This document shows, piece by piece, positions 44,392 through 53,951 of a DNA stretch of 64,000 nucleotides. The position numbers and the translations under genes are program-made. Within the stretch, counting starts at the first letter, position 1; each line of letters begins with the position of its first letter. The stretch lies in contig QBWD01000001.1 of assembly GCA_003283685.1 (NCBI GenBank), positions 1-64,000 on the forward strand, in the 5' to 3' direction. Origin of the DNA: Prochlorococcus sp. AG-315-D17. GTDB lineage: Bacteria > Cyanobacteriota > Cyanobacteriia > PCC-6307 > Cyanobiaceae. Below the pieces are notes generated by a model that saw only the letters and a list, made by a program, of their open reading frames with translations, searched no databases and was not told the origin of the DNA.

Positions 44392-46107
44392 GTGTTACGT
44401 CTTGACAGAATCTCTAAAATTTATCCCACAGGTGAAGTCTTGAAGGATGTTAGTTGGGAAATAAAAATTGGTGAAAGAATTGGTTTGGTAGGAGTTAACG
44501 GAGCTGGTAAATCAACTCAGTTAAATATTATAGCTGGACTAGAGGAGGCAACTGATGGTTCTCTCATAAAAGAAGGTGATCCATCTATTGCATATTTAAA
44601 ACAGGAATTTGATGTCGATTTTGATCGATCTGTTAGAGAAGAGTTATTTCAAGCATTTCATGAAGCATCATCTTTGTTAAATAGACAGAAAATAATTCAA
44701 CAAAACATGGAGTCTGAGTTAGCAGCAAGCGATTTAGATTACTTAGATTCATTGATTAAAGAATTAAGTGTTATTCAAAATAAATTTGAATCAATTAATG
44801 GCTATGATTTGGAGTCTAAAGTTGAGAAATTATTACCTCAGATTGGATTTAAGAATAAGGAAGCAGATCGATGCGTAGGAGATTTTTCCGGTGGCTGGCA
44901 AATGAGAATAGCTTTAGGAAAGATTTTATTACAAAGTCCAGATATTTTATTATTAGATGAGCCTACTAACCATTTAGATCTTGAAACAATTGAATGGCTT
45001 GAAAGATATTTATTAAACCAAAAAATAGCGATGGTAATTGTTAGCCATGATAGAGCTTTTCTAGATAAAATTTGTACAAAAATAGTCAATACAGAAAGAG
45101 GTAGATCTAAAAGTTATTTTGGAAATTACACTTCATATCTAGAACAGAGTAATTTTGATTTGGAAGTCACTAGAGCTGCTTATCAAAAACAACAAAAAGA
45201 TATTTCAACTCAGAAAGCATATATTGATAGGTTTCGTGCAAGTGCTACAAGAAGTACTCAAGCAAAAAGTAGAGAAAAGTTATTAGATAAAGTTGAGAAA
45301 ATCGATGCCCCAGTTGATAATTTAAAGGGACCTAGTTTTAGATTTATGCCAGCCCCTCACTCAGGTAAGGATGTACTTAGTATTAAAGATTTGACACATG
45401 GTTATGAAGAAAATATACTATTTCTAGGAGCTAATTTAGAAGTTGATATCGGTGAAAGGATAGCTTTTCTGGGGGGGAATGGTTCTGGAAAGTCTACTTT
45501 ACTTAGATTGATTATGGGTTTAGAAAAACCTGAAGATGGGCTTATAGAATTAGGAAAATATAATGTTATCCCTAGTTATTTTGAACAAAATCAGGCAGAG
45601 GCCTTGAAATTAGAAAAAACTGTGATTGAGACTATATATCACGCTGTTCCGAATTGGACTCAAACCGAAGCTCGATCTCTATTAGGAAGCTTTGGTTTAA
45701 GTAATGATTCAGTTTTCAAGGAAGTTGGACAAATTAGTGGAGGAGAAAAGGCAAGACTGGCACTAGCATTGATGATTGTTAAACCATGTAATTTGTTAAT
45801 TTTGGATGAGCCAACAAATCACTTAGATATTCCTTCAAAGCAAATGCTGGAAAATGCTATTTCAAATTATCAAGGAACTGCTTTGATTGTTTCACATGAT
45901 AGATATTTTATTTCAAAGGTCGCTAATAAAATTGTTGAGATTAGAGATGGTCAGTTAATAATGTATAGAGGTGATTATAAATATTATAATGAAAAGAAGA
46001 TAGAGGAGAAGATTCAGAAAGAAAAAGAATTAGAGATAGCAGCGAAAGAAAAAAAGCGATTATCTAAACGAGAAAATAAGAAGAAGAAAAAAGTTAATAA
46101 GAAATAA
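44392..46107 (+). CDS. ABC-F family ATPase (Uup/EttA-like)
   Basis: A 571-residue soluble protein with two ABC ATPase domains and no membrane part. Walker A motifs are GVNGAGKST near residue 35 and GGNGSGKST near 360. Signatures are FSGGWQMR and ISGGEKARL, and Walker B motifs are LLLDEPTNHLD (twice). The linker between them (about 250-310) has the long charged helices of ABC-F proteins, which act on the ribosome E-site or in translation quality control. The C-terminal 40 residues are extremely Lys-rich. GTG start. Confidence 0.94.
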   Translation: MLRLDRISKIYPTGEVLKDVSWEIKIGERIGLVGVNGAGKSTQLNIIAGLEEATDGSLIKEGDPSIAYLKQEFDVDFDRSVREELFQAFHEASSLLNRQKIIQQNMESELAASDLDYLDSLIKELSVIQNKFESINGYDLESKVEKLLPQIGFKNKEADRCVGDFSGGWQMRIALGKILLQSPDILLLDEPTNHLDLETIEWLERYLLNQKIAMVIVSHDRAFLDKICTKIVNTERGRSKSYFGNYTSYLEQSNFDLEVTRAAYQKQQKDISTQKAYIDRFRASATRSTQAKSREKLLDKVEKIDAPVDNLKGPSFRFMPAPHSGKDVLSIKDLTHGYEENILFLGANLEVDIGERIAFLGGNGSGKSTLLRLIMGLEKPEDGLIELGKYNVIPSYFEQNQAEALKLEKTVIETIYHAVPNWTQTEARSLLGSFGLSNDSVFKEVGQISGGEKARLALALMIVKPCNLLILDEPTNHLDIPSKQMLENAISNYQGTALIVSHDRYFISKVANKIVEIRDGQLIMYRGDYKYYNEKKIEEKIQKEKELEIAAKEKKRLSKRENKKKKKVNKK

Positions 46108-46145
46108 TTATAAGATTTTCATTTGAAGTTAAAAATAGTTTTTAA

Positions 46146-47330
46146 TCAAAATCTAAGTTCATAAATATCAATTGGTTGGACAATCTTTTTTTTCGTTTTA
46201 CCTTTTCTTGATATTGTAATTTCAAGAGGTGTCTTTAAATCATTCTCATTAATTGTATTGACTACATCATTTGGAGTTAATATTTTCTTTCCATTGATCG
46301 AAATTATGACATCTTCTAACTCCAAGCCGCCTTTTTCAGCAGGCCCTTTAGGTATTAGATATTTAATAATAGCACCACTTTTTCTTTGTGATATAAAATT
46401 ACTTTCCTGTTTGATATTGCTTGCAAGAGTTACCCCAATCATTGGATGTTTAGCTCTTCCATTCGTTATTAAGTCTTTAGCAATTTTTTTGGCTCTATTT
46501 ATTGGTATTGCAAAACCTAACCCTGCACCTGGACCAGAACGAATAAGGGTATTAATTCCAATAACTTCTCCATTGGAGTTTAGTAATGGACCTCCAGAAT
46601 TCCCAGGATTGATTGCTGCATCTGTTTGAATTAAGTTAATTCTTTTATCTGATATACCGAGTTGTGTTACATCTCTATTTAGGTTACTAATAATTCCTAA
46701 AGTTACTGTATTTTCTAATCCAAAAGGATTTCCTACTGCTATTGCCCAATCGCCTACTTTTAGATTATTGGAATTACCTAGCGGCGCTGTAGGCCACGGA
46801 CCTTTTGATTCAAGCTTGATCACTGCAAGATCTGTTAAGGAGTCTTGCCCTATTACACGTCCAAGAACTCTTCTTCCATCAGATAAACCAACAATAAGTT
46901 GGTCAGTTTTTTCAATAACATGAGCATTAGTCAAAACAAGTCCTTTCGAAGAGAAAATGACTCCACTTCCTTGACCTTTTTCAATTCGAGATCTTGGAAT
47001 CTGTGGTTGCCCTCTAAAGCCAAACAAGCGTTCAAAATATGGGTCTGTCAGAATACCTGGAGGTAATAAATTTTCTCTTGAAGAGAATACTTTTCTCTCT
47101 GTCTCTATTGTTACTACTGCTTCTCCACTTTTAGTTAACGCTCTTGATACAAATGATTGGTTATTTAAATTCTGTTCTGCAGGTAATTTCACCTCATATG
47201 CCTGAAGTGGGGTATTGAACTTGAAATTGTAAGAAAATAAAACTACTAGGAGAATAAGGTTAAAGTTTTTTTTGTTTTGATGCTGGATTTTCTTATGGAG
47301 TTGTTGTGTTTCTAGTAGTGCTTTGATCAT
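46146..47330 (-). CDS. HtrA/Deg family serine protease
   Basis: A 394-residue protein. An N-terminal hydrophobic segment (about 23-36) ending in PLQAYE suggests a signal or anchor and export to the periplasm or thylakoid lumen. The trypsin-like domain carries the catalytic triad: His in TNAHVI near 137, Asp in DLAVIKL near 170 and Ser in GNSGGPL near 248. One PDZ domain follows (about 290-385). Deg proteases degrade or refold damaged envelope and photosystem proteins. A single PDZ makes it HhoA/DegS-like rather than two-PDZ DegP. Confidence 0.94.
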   Translation of the reverse strand: MIKALLETQQLHKKIQHQNKKNFNLILLVVLFSYNFKFNTPLQAYEVKLPAEQNLNNQSFVSRALTKSGEAVVTIETERKVFSSRENLLPPGILTDPYFERLFGFRGQPQIPRSRIEKGQGSGVIFSSKGLVLTNAHVIEKTDQLIVGLSDGRRVLGRVIGQDSLTDLAVIKLESKGPWPTAPLGNSNNLKVGDWAIAVGNPFGLENTVTLGIISNLNRDVTQLGISDKRINLIQTDAAINPGNSGGPLLNSNGEVIGINTLIRSGPGAGLGFAIPINRAKKIAKDLITNGRAKHPMIGVTLASNIKQESNFISQRKSGAIIKYLIPKGPAEKGGLELEDVIISINGKKILTPNDVVNTINENDLKTPLEITISRKGKTKKKIVQPIDIYELRF

Positions 47331-47479
47331 TTTTTCAGAGACATTTGTCTGTCTACTTTTTTTTATTTATAGTAGCTATTTACTACATACAAAATTTTCA
47401 AAATAAAATATAATAGACTTTAAAATGATGTGTGTAAGAAATTTTTTTCTTTTCATGCTTGAGGTGTTGATTAATTCTC

Positions 47480-47764
47480 GTGGTTTCCATTTTGAGCAAT
47501 TTCCCCCCTTTCTTCTATGCCATTTCAGTTCTTCTACTGTTGTTTCTTGCTGCAAGGCTAATGTTTAATGGCTTTTTTATCGATCAATCAGATAAAAAAA
47601 CAAAATCATTTTCCACTCAATTAAATGAGGATAGAACTGGGCGGCTAACTATTCATCCGGAGTTGCTGAATACAGAAGGTCGTATTACAGATGAAGATTT
47701 ACTTACAGTACGCTTTTCAAAGGACAATGATCCTCCAAAATCATTTGAAAAGCCTTCTGAATAA
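47480..47764 (+). CDS. DUF2973 family membrane protein
   Basis: A 94-residue protein with one N-terminal span (about 10-28, FYAISVLLLLFLAARLMF) and an acidic hydrophilic remainder. The segment NEDRTGRLTIHPELLNTEGRITDEDLLTVRF is the DUF2973 core, known mainly from cyanobacteria with no assigned function. GTG start. It is followed after 58 nt by another cyanobacterial gene on the same strand. Confidence 0.82.
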   Translation: MVSILSNFPPFFYAISVLLLLFLAARLMFNGFFIDQSDKKTKSFSTQLNEDRTGRLTIHPELLNTEGRITDEDLLTVRFSKDNDPPKSFEKPSE

Positions 47765-47822
47765 TTTTCATTAGAGTTTTTTCTATATTTCACATTCAAG
47801 AGAACTCAAAGAGGTTTTACTT

Positions 47823-48206
47823 TTGGAACAAAGAACACGCATAGTTGCTTCAGTTTTGAAGTCTTTAAAATTGCCTCCCAGGTTTCGACTTAAATTGGTA
47901 AAGGAAGATCCTGTAAGACTTGAATTAAGTCTTACCCCTTCTTATGGCAAGGACCCTATTCCAGTTGGCTTAGTCGAATCTCTTGATTTAGTTGCTAGAA
48001 GGGATAGAGAAGGTAGGATCCCAAGAGATTTGCAAGGAACATGGGATTGGACAGTTAGGCATGGTGAAGTTAGTACTGGTGGATGGAATCCATTTCTAAA
48101 AGAAGCTCTTCAAACTATGTTTGAGACAGGACTTCCTGCGATTATTTACGAAGAACTTACTGGCGATGATTACCATCCAGTTGATGGTACCAGGCATGTA
48201 CGTTGA
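47823..48206 (+). CDS. conserved-looking hypothetical protein
   Basis: A 127-residue soluble protein with a compact mix of charged and aromatic residues, for example KSLKLPPRFRLKLVKEDPVR near residue 13, and GTWDWTVRHGEVSTGGWNPF near 78. The pattern suggests a single folded alpha/beta domain. No membrane segment or signal peptide. TTG start. It follows DUF2973 and precedes an hli gene, so a stress-linked transcript is possible but not shown. I do not recognise the family. Confidence 0.7.
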   Translation: MEQRTRIVASVLKSLKLPPRFRLKLVKEDPVRLELSLTPSYGKDPIPVGLVESLDLVARRDREGRIPRDLQGTWDWTVRHGEVSTGGWNPFLKEALQTMFETGLPAIIYEELTGDDYHPVDGTRHVR

Positions 48207-48309
48207 GTTTATTTTATTTTAAAAAGGTCGAATAAGAAGATGAGTAAAACCATTTAATTTCTCATATAGAGCATTTCTTTAGTAATATGTATTTACTTGA
48301 AGTTTTTAA

Positions 48310-48456
48310 ATGTCCAATAACTTGGAACCGCGTTATGGGTTTGTTAATTTTGCTGAAATATGGAATGGTCGCCTAGCCATGCTAGGAATATTAATTGGTT
48401 TAACAACTGAACTTTTAACAGGTCAAGGAATTTTAACTCAGATAGGAATAGGTTGA
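48310..48456 (+). CDS. hli: short high-light-inducible protein (HLIP)
   Basis: A 48-residue protein. After RYGFVNFAE the signature E-x-x-NGRxAMLG is present (EIWNGRLAMLGILIGLTTEL), including the chlorophyll-binding Glu, Asn and Arg. No N-terminal extension, so this is the short, multi-copy type common in Prochlorococcus and cyanophages. ATG start; it lies between the gene at 47823 and xseA on the same strand. Confidence 0.94.
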   Translation: MSNNLEPRYGFVNFAEIWNGRLAMLGILIGLTTELLTGQGILTQIGIG

Positions 48457-48535
48457 AATTGTTGTTTTAATTGATTTTAGTTCTTTATTTATTTCAATAT
48501 TTATATAAATTGTCACCTCTTATCATATAAATAAA

Positions 48536-49699
48536 TTGGTTAATAATAACTCCAATAATGAATCTTTACCTACATATACTATTTCAGAATTGAATGAGTC
48601 TATTGGGCTTTTACTCTCAAGAGGATTTGCTCCAATATTTACATTGAAGGCAACAGTTTCAAAGGCTCAAATCAAAAAAGGTCATTTATGGGTAACTCTT
48701 ACTGATGGTAATGCAAGGATAGATGGAGTTGTATGGTCTTCAAGATTGAAATCATTAAAGTTTTTACCAAAAGATGATGATGGAGTTTTAATCGTTGGTA
48801 AATTAAATTTCTGGGAGTCTCAAGCAAGAATATCTGTCCAGATTTTTGATATTAAGGCAAGCATTTCAACTGTCTTCAAGCAGTTTGAAATAGTTAAATC
48901 TAAGCTAATAAAAGAAGGTTTAATGGATCAATCACTACGAAAACAATTACCTAAATATCCTAAATCAATTGGAATTCTAACAAGTGTTCCCAGCTCAGCT
49001 TTGGCTGATATTTTGAGAACAGCTAAGGAAAGATGGCCTTTGACAAAACTATTTGTTTTTCCTATTTCAGTTCAGGGTAATCATCAAAACGAAATAATGT
49101 TGACTTTGAGTAAATTAAAATTATCAAACAACTTAGGAATAAATGCATTAGTGATTGCTAGAGGTGGTGGAAGCAGAGAAGATTTAATGTTGTTTGATAA
49201 TGAATTACTAGCTAGAGAAATAGCTACATTTCCCATTCCTATTGTTACTGGAATTGGTCATGAAGATGACCTGACAATTGTTGATCTTGTTTCGGATCAT
49301 AGGTCCGCTACACCAACAGCTGCAATAGTTGATTTGTTACCAAGTAGAGAGATTGCTATAAGTAATATTTTAGAGACTAAGAAGCGAATGCAAGAATATT
49401 TCTATTGGGTTTTCAAAAATAAAAAGAATTCTTTAAGTGCAAAAAAAACAATTTTTCAATCTCACTCACCTTTGCTAACAATTAAAGCTAAAAGAAATCA
49501 AATTAATAATATTCGTAACCTTTTTGATGCACTTTCTCCCTCGAGATGGCTTAAAAGAGGTTTTTCAATAGTTACTAATGCAAAGGGAGAAACTATATTT
49601 AGTGTCAAAGCTATCAAGAAAAATGATACTTTATCAATTCAGCTTGTGGATGGTAAAATCTCTACAAAGGTAGATATTATTAATTATGATAAGATATAA
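48536..49699 (+). CDS. xseA: exodeoxyribonuclease VII large subunit
   Basis: A 387-residue protein. The N-terminal OB-fold (about 12-105) starts TYTISELNESIGLLL and has GHLWVTLTDGNARIDGVVW. The catalytic domain has SSALADILRTAKERWP near 160, ARGGGSREDLMLFD near 208 and GIGHEDDLTIVDLVSDHRS near 238. With XseB it digests single-stranded DNA in both directions. It is shorter than E. coli XseA (456), mainly in the C-terminal coiled coil. TTG start by position of the OB-fold. The xseB gene follows after 24 nt. Confidence 0.94.
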   Translation: MVNNNSNNESLPTYTISELNESIGLLLSRGFAPIFTLKATVSKAQIKKGHLWVTLTDGNARIDGVVWSSRLKSLKFLPKDDDGVLIVGKLNFWESQARISVQIFDIKASISTVFKQFEIVKSKLIKEGLMDQSLRKQLPKYPKSIGILTSVPSSALADILRTAKERWPLTKLFVFPISVQGNHQNEIMLTLSKLKLSNNLGINALVIARGGGSREDLMLFDNELLAREIATFPIPIVTGIGHEDDLTIVDLVSDHRSATPTAAIVDLLPSREIAISNILETKKRMQEYFYWVFKNKKNSLSAKKTIFQSHSPLLTIKAKRNQINNIRNLFDALSPSRWLKRGFSIVTNAKGETIFSVKAIKKNDTLSIQLVDGKISTKVDIINYDKI

Positions 49700-49723
49700 T
49701 TTTAAAAAGTAATTGTAGATTTC

Positions 49724-50014
49724 ATGTCAGACAAAAAATATTCTTCAAAGAAAAAATTAGAATTATCTAAAAAAGATCCTATTGAAAATAATATTAAGTC
49801 TTGGGAAAAAGAAATCGAAGCTCTTAGTTATGAAGAATCGACAGAGATTTTGGAATCTATCTTAATTAAGATGCAGGATGATAATATCTCTTTAGATAAT
49901 ATCCAAAATAATTATCTCAAAGGAAATATTTTACTCAAGCATTGTCAGAAGCTGCTGGAGACTGTGGAGCAAGAGATTCATGAAATAAGCCCAGAAAACT
50001 TAAATCTTGATTAA
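49724..50014 (+). CDS. xseB: exodeoxyribonuclease VII small subunit
   Basis: A 96-residue helical protein. The core SWEKEIEALSYEESTEILESIL and the following GNILLKHCQKLLETVEQEI match the XseB two-helix hairpin. The N-terminal 25 residues are Lys/Ser-rich and probably disordered. Several copies bind one XseA chain. It follows xseA and converges with the zinc-ribbon gene, with 5 nt between the stops. Confidence 0.92.
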   Translation: MSDKKYSSKKKLELSKKDPIENNIKSWEKEIEALSYEESTEILESILIKMQDDNISLDNIQNNYLKGNILLKHCQKLLETVEQEIHEISPENLNLD

Positions 50015-50019
50015 TAGTA

Positions 50020-50346
50020 TTACTTTATTTCTTCAGGCTTTATATCAATAGTGGCCGAGCTTGCAGGGATATTGTCAAAACTTCTTTCATCACTTTTAAT
50101 GTTTTCGCCACATATAGGACAAATGACTTGATTATTGAAAAAACTTGAACCGCAAGCTTCGCAAGTTTTGACTTTTGATTTAATTACTTTCCAGCTTAAC
50201 CATCCAACTCCTCCAAGGATTATCGGAAGAAGTGTAAGAAATAGAAATATCCCACCAGCCAAATCAAAAAGAAATTTCCCTGCTGGCGTAGGTAAAATTA
50301 CAATGAATAATAATGCCACCCATATTAATGATGATGGCTTGTTCAT
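50020..50346 (-). CDS. membrane protein with C-terminal zinc ribbon
   Basis: A 108-residue protein. Two hydrophobic stretches (about 5-25 and 28-50) are followed by a zinc ribbon, CEACGSS near 62 and CPICGE near 77, i.e. two C-x2-C pairs 12 residues apart, and an acidic tail. The cytoplasmic ribbon may bind Zn and a partner protein. The family is not recognised; the pattern is common in cyanobacterial hypothetical proteins. Confidence 0.7.
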   Translation of the reverse strand: MNKPSSLIWVALLFIVILPTPAGKFLFDLAGGIFLFLTLLPIILGGVGWLSWKVIKSKVKTCEACGSSFFNNQVICPICGENIKSDERSFDNIPASSATIDIKPEEIK

Positions 50347-50413
50347 CTTTAACTTGTACCTTTAACTTTTTATATTCTAATTTAAAATTCGCTTTTCGTT
50401 TTGTCTATTTTTC

Positions 50414-51328
50414 TCAGATGTATTTATTCCGTCGCGTACTTGCGATAACGACGCTCCAACATTGTCCAAAATAAATAATAACTCCTACCATCCAAACCCA
50501 TAAAGTTAAGACTAAAACACCTCCGATGAAACCGTAAGCTTGGAATCTTGCCCCTAAAGAGAGAATACTTCTACTCACTGCCAAATTTAGAATGGTTAGG
50601 AGAGTCCCAATCATTAATGCTCCAGGAATTAATGGTCTTAAAGGTACTCTTCGGCTAGGAAGTAAACCTTGCAAAAGCAATGCCATAGTTGAGAAACCAA
50701 GTAAAGGAAGAATAAATTGCCCGACTTGCAGCACAGGTATGCTTGACATTATCTTTGCAATCCAAGGGGTAGTATTAGATAATTCTTCCAATACAGCTCC
50801 AGGAATCATTCTGAAATTGGCACTGATTTGATCTAAAACCATTAAAAAACCAACCAAGAGAACTACAAAAAATGCTTCTATTCGATTTCTAATAAATCGA
50901 AATGCTTGAATTTTTAGAGGATCAGGTGTCTTCTTGACTGGTAAAACATCTTCCCATAATCTATCTGCCCCTCTTTGTAGGGTTAAATATGCATTACCTG
51001 CGGTGATCATTAAAAACATTGCTCCAAGTAGTCCAGCTCCAAACCTTTGATTAACTAGTTGCACTAATGTTGAATCGACTAAAGCAACAACAGAGGGAGG
51101 TAATACTTGAGCAGCTAAGGCAATAATTTGTTGATCTAAACCTTGCTGTTTTCCTAAAAACCAGGAAGCAACTGAAAGTGATATGAGTAAGATTGGGAAA
51201 AATGACTGGAGAGTGTAATAAGCAAAAGCTGCGCTTAAGTCAACGCAATCACATTTAGACCATCTTGCATAAGCCCGCCAAAGGGTACTAACGAACCATC
51301 TTGCTTTTTTACTCCAATTTAAACCCAC
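50414..51328 (-). CDS. YihY/BrkB family membrane protein
   Basis: A 304-residue protein with about six hydrophobic spans. The family signature is visible: AAFAYYTLQSFFPILLISL near residue 30, NAYLTLQRGADRLW near 113, and RIEAFFVVLLVGFLMVL near 155 with FQAYGFIGGVLVLTLWVWM at the C-terminus. It was earlier named ribonuclease BN by mistake; it is an inner-membrane protein of unknown transport function. It is the third of a minus-strand series but has over 60 nt on each side. Confidence 0.92.
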   Translation of the reverse strand: MGLNWSKKARWFVSTLWRAYARWSKCDCVDLSAAFAYYTLQSFFPILLISLSVASWFLGKQQGLDQQIIALAAQVLPPSVVALVDSTLVQLVNQRFGAGLLGAMFLMITAGNAYLTLQRGADRLWEDVLPVKKTPDPLKIQAFRFIRNRIEAFFVVLLVGFLMVLDQISANFRMIPGAVLEELSNTTPWIAKIMSSIPVLQVGQFILPLLGFSTMALLLQGLLPSRRVPLRPLIPGALMIGTLLTILNLAVSRSILSLGARFQAYGFIGGVLVLTLWVWMVGVIIYFGQCWSVVIASTRRNKYI

Positions 51329-51478
51329 TTTGGTTGTGAAAAGTTTGTTGTCACGCTACCTCCTTCTGAGAAGATTTTTCTGACATTAGTTTATCCACTT
51401 GAATTTAATAGTAATATGTCTTGTAGGCAATTATGTATTTATCAAAGACTAGATACTTAGATAATTGTTCTTTAAAAG

Positions 51479-52309
51479 TTAATTTGTTTTAATTAAGGCA
51501 CTAGACCAAGGAAGCATTTTATTTAATTGATCTTCTGAAGATGCAGTTAATAATGGGAAATTTGTGGCTGTAAGATCTTCTCCCGGCTGAATATTTTTTG
51601 GATTTGTGTCTAACCATTTGATTAAACAATTAAGTTCTTCAAGTATTAGCCAAGCTGCTGCTATATCCCAAATCTTTGGTGTAGCCTCAAGAGCAGCAAC
51701 TGTTTGTCCGATAGCAACACTAGTCATATTTAAACTTGAGACGCCAAGTAATCGAATTTTTCCTGGAAAAGATTGCTCTGGTTTCATTTGCAAAACTTTA
51801 ATAGATCGGCTGCACAGAGAAATGCAATCGCTATGTCTCTTGAAACGTGCTTCTGGTTGAAGTCGTTTATCGTTTAGCCATACTCCTTTTCCTCTAATTG
51901 CCAAGATTCTTTTTTTCAGTGCTGGTATGTCAAGGAAAGCCGTTTCTGGAGATCCATTAGTAAAACGGGCTATGGATATTGCCCAATATGGAATACCTGC
52001 AGCAAAATTTGTTGTCCCATCTAAAGGGTCAACAACCCAATAAGCAGAAGAATTTGGAATTATTTTATTACCTTCCTCGCTTAGCACTCCCTCTCCTTTC
52101 GCAATTATGTCCAATCCTTCAACAATTGTTTTATCACTCCATCTATCACATTCAGTGATTAATGTTCCATCTGGCTTTAAGTCTGAATTGATTTGACCAA
52201 AGTCCTTCAGTTGTCTTTTAGCAACTTGATTTATCAGATCATCAATTGACTTCAGCTGAGAGCTATTCAGAGAATTAGGTATTTGGTTCATGCTCATAGT
52301 TTCTTGCAC
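51479..52309 (-). CDS. inositol-monophosphatase family phosphatase
   Basis: A 276-residue protein of the IMPase/FBPase superfamily. Metal-binding motifs are EEGNKI (Glu of motif GEE) near residue 78, WVVDPLDGTTNFA near 92 and WDIAAAW near 213. The substrate could be inositol phosphate, histidinol phosphate (HisN) or another sugar phosphate; the sequence alone does not decide. Start is GTG at 52309 or ATG at 52297. It begins 6 nt after the TolC-like gene on the same strand, so they are probably co-transcribed. Confidence 0.88.
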   Translation of the reverse strand: MQETMSMNQIPNSLNSSQLKSIDDLINQVAKRQLKDFGQINSDLKPDGTLITECDRWSDKTIVEGLDIIAKGEGVLSEEGNKIIPNSSAYWVVDPLDGTTNFAAGIPYWAISIARFTNGSPETAFLDIPALKKRILAIRGKGVWLNDKRLQPEARFKRHSDCISLCSRSIKVLQMKPEQSFPGKIRLLGVSSLNMTSVAIGQTVAALEATPKIWDIAAAWLILEELNCLIKWLDTNPKNIQPGEDLTATNFPLLTASSEDQLNKMLPWSSALIKTN

Positions 52310-52315
52310 AAAATC

Positions 52316-53914
52316 TTAAAGTTGACACAATGGAATTAATCTAGACGTGTTAAGGATTGGAGGGTTTTCTAAGTTTTTATCTTCGAGTTTATTGACTTTA
52401 ATATCACAAGGCTTGATGTTATTTAAACCGGTTCTTCTGCTTAGATCAGCTAATAAGGTGTTGTAACTTGTCACAGAAATAATATATCTGACTTCAGAGC
52501 TAGTTAAATCTCTTTGATTGTTTACCACTTCTCGCTGGGTAGTAATGCCTGATTTGTATCTCAGTTTCGCAAGTCTAAGGGATTCTCTTGTTGAAAGAAC
52601 TTCTGAATAAGAAGATGTGATATTTAATTTAGCTGATTCTAATTTATAAAATATTTCTTCAACTCCTTTTCTTATTTGAGCTCGCTTTAAAGCAAATTCA
52701 AGTTTAGCTTCTTCCGCTTTACTTTTATTGTAGTTATATTGTGATCTAGAACGACCTCCATCAAATATATACCAAGAGGCATTAATTCCAATCGTATTGG
52801 ATATATTTGAGGATTCGTTGTTAATATTCGGTGAGATTTGGTTTAACTCACCTTTTGAAATTGTTGAACTAAATGTATTGACTAAACTTAATTTCGGTCT
52901 AGCAAGTGCAAGAGCCACTTTGGCATTATTATTACTAATAGAAATATCTAAAAGAATATTATCAAGCTCTTCACGCATTGAATAAGCTGAGATAATACTT
53001 TCTTCTAAAGTTGTACCCCATATTCCCATTACTCGAGTTTCTGAACCAATCAATGGTGTCACATCTTCAGGAAGATTGAGTAATTCAGCAAGAAATCTCT
53101 GTCCAATTTTTTGATCACCTATTTTAATATTGAAACGTTGTTCATCTCTTGCTAATTGTGCTTTTGCTTCTAGCACTTCTAATTTTGTTCCAATACCTGA
53201 TTCGAATCTAATTTCTGCATCTTTTAATCCATAAGAAGATGACTCTATAGATTTTTTTGACACCTTAATTTCTTCATTTGCTTTTTGTAGATTATAATAA
53301 CGTTTATATGCTTCTAATTTTAAGTCTCTCAGAATAATAGAATAGTTATGTTTAGCTTTTTCAAAACTATCTCTCGCAGAGGCTATTTCAGGAACTCTCG
53401 CAGGATTTATTAAATCCCATTGAATTGTGGCAGTTATTGAAGAACTCCATCTTTTGCTAGAAGTATCTGCACTTACATTAGATTCATAATAATTAGTTGA
53501 TTCGAAATATTGTGGTATTCCGTTTGCTGAAAGATTTAGAGTTGGATACCAAGATGATAGTGATTCTCTCAATAATGACTTAGATTGATTAATTCTTTCT
53601 TTGTAAAGTTTGATGGTTGGATTATTATTTATAAGTATACTTTCTAATTCATCTAAATTAATACTTTCAAAACTTTTTATTGAAACTTCTCTGATCCTAG
53701 AAGGAAGAGAAAGATTCTTTGGGGGAGCTAATTTATACAAACCTTTCCCCTGGATGCTTTGAGATAGTTCTTTATTTTGATTTTGACTTTTATTTATTAA
53801 ACTTAGTTTTTCTGAGTATAAATTAATTGAAGGGGTGTTCGTTGCCCATAGAGGATTCACTCCAGATAGGAATAATCCTGCAACAATGAGAAATTTCCTT
53901 TTCACTCTCCCCAT
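52316..53914 (-). CDS. TolC-family outer-membrane efflux channel
   Basis: A 532-residue protein. A signal peptide ends at about residue 24 (FLIVAGLFLSGVNPLWA). Two repeats of the outer-membrane-efflux domain follow, made of long amphipathic helices with Asn/Ser/Gln-rich turns; GIGTKLEVLEAKAQLARDE near 240 and RYKSGITTQREVVNNQRDL near 455 are the conserved helix-turn segments. It is the trimeric exit duct for type I secretion or RND pumps. The inner-membrane partner is not adjacent. It leads into the IMPase-like gene. Confidence 0.93.
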   Translation of the reverse strand: MGRVKRKFLIVAGLFLSGVNPLWATNTPSINLYSEKLSLINKSQNQNKELSQSIQGKGLYKLAPPKNLSLPSRIREVSIKSFESINLDELESILINNNPTIKLYKERINQSKSLLRESLSSWYPTLNLSANGIPQYFESTNYYESNVSADTSSKRWSSSITATIQWDLINPARVPEIASARDSFEKAKHNYSIILRDLKLEAYKRYYNLQKANEEIKVSKKSIESSSYGLKDAEIRFESGIGTKLEVLEAKAQLARDEQRFNIKIGDQKIGQRFLAELLNLPEDVTPLIGSETRVMGIWGTTLEESIISAYSMREELDNILLDISISNNNAKVALALARPKLSLVNTFSSTISKGELNQISPNINNESSNISNTIGINASWYIFDGGRSRSQYNYNKSKAEEAKLEFALKRAQIRKGVEEIFYKLESAKLNITSSYSEVLSTRESLRLAKLRYKSGITTQREVVNNQRDLTSSEVRYIISVTSYNTLLADLSRRTGLNNIKPCDIKVNKLEDKNLENPPILNTSRLIPLCQL

Positions 53915-53951
53915 GGATATAAGAAAAATTGAGTTGAATTTAGTAAAGCAA

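Noticed and set aside
50414..51328. Annotation as ribonuclease BN
   Set aside because: That name was an early error for YihY proteins; the sequence is a multi-span membrane protein without nuclease motifs.
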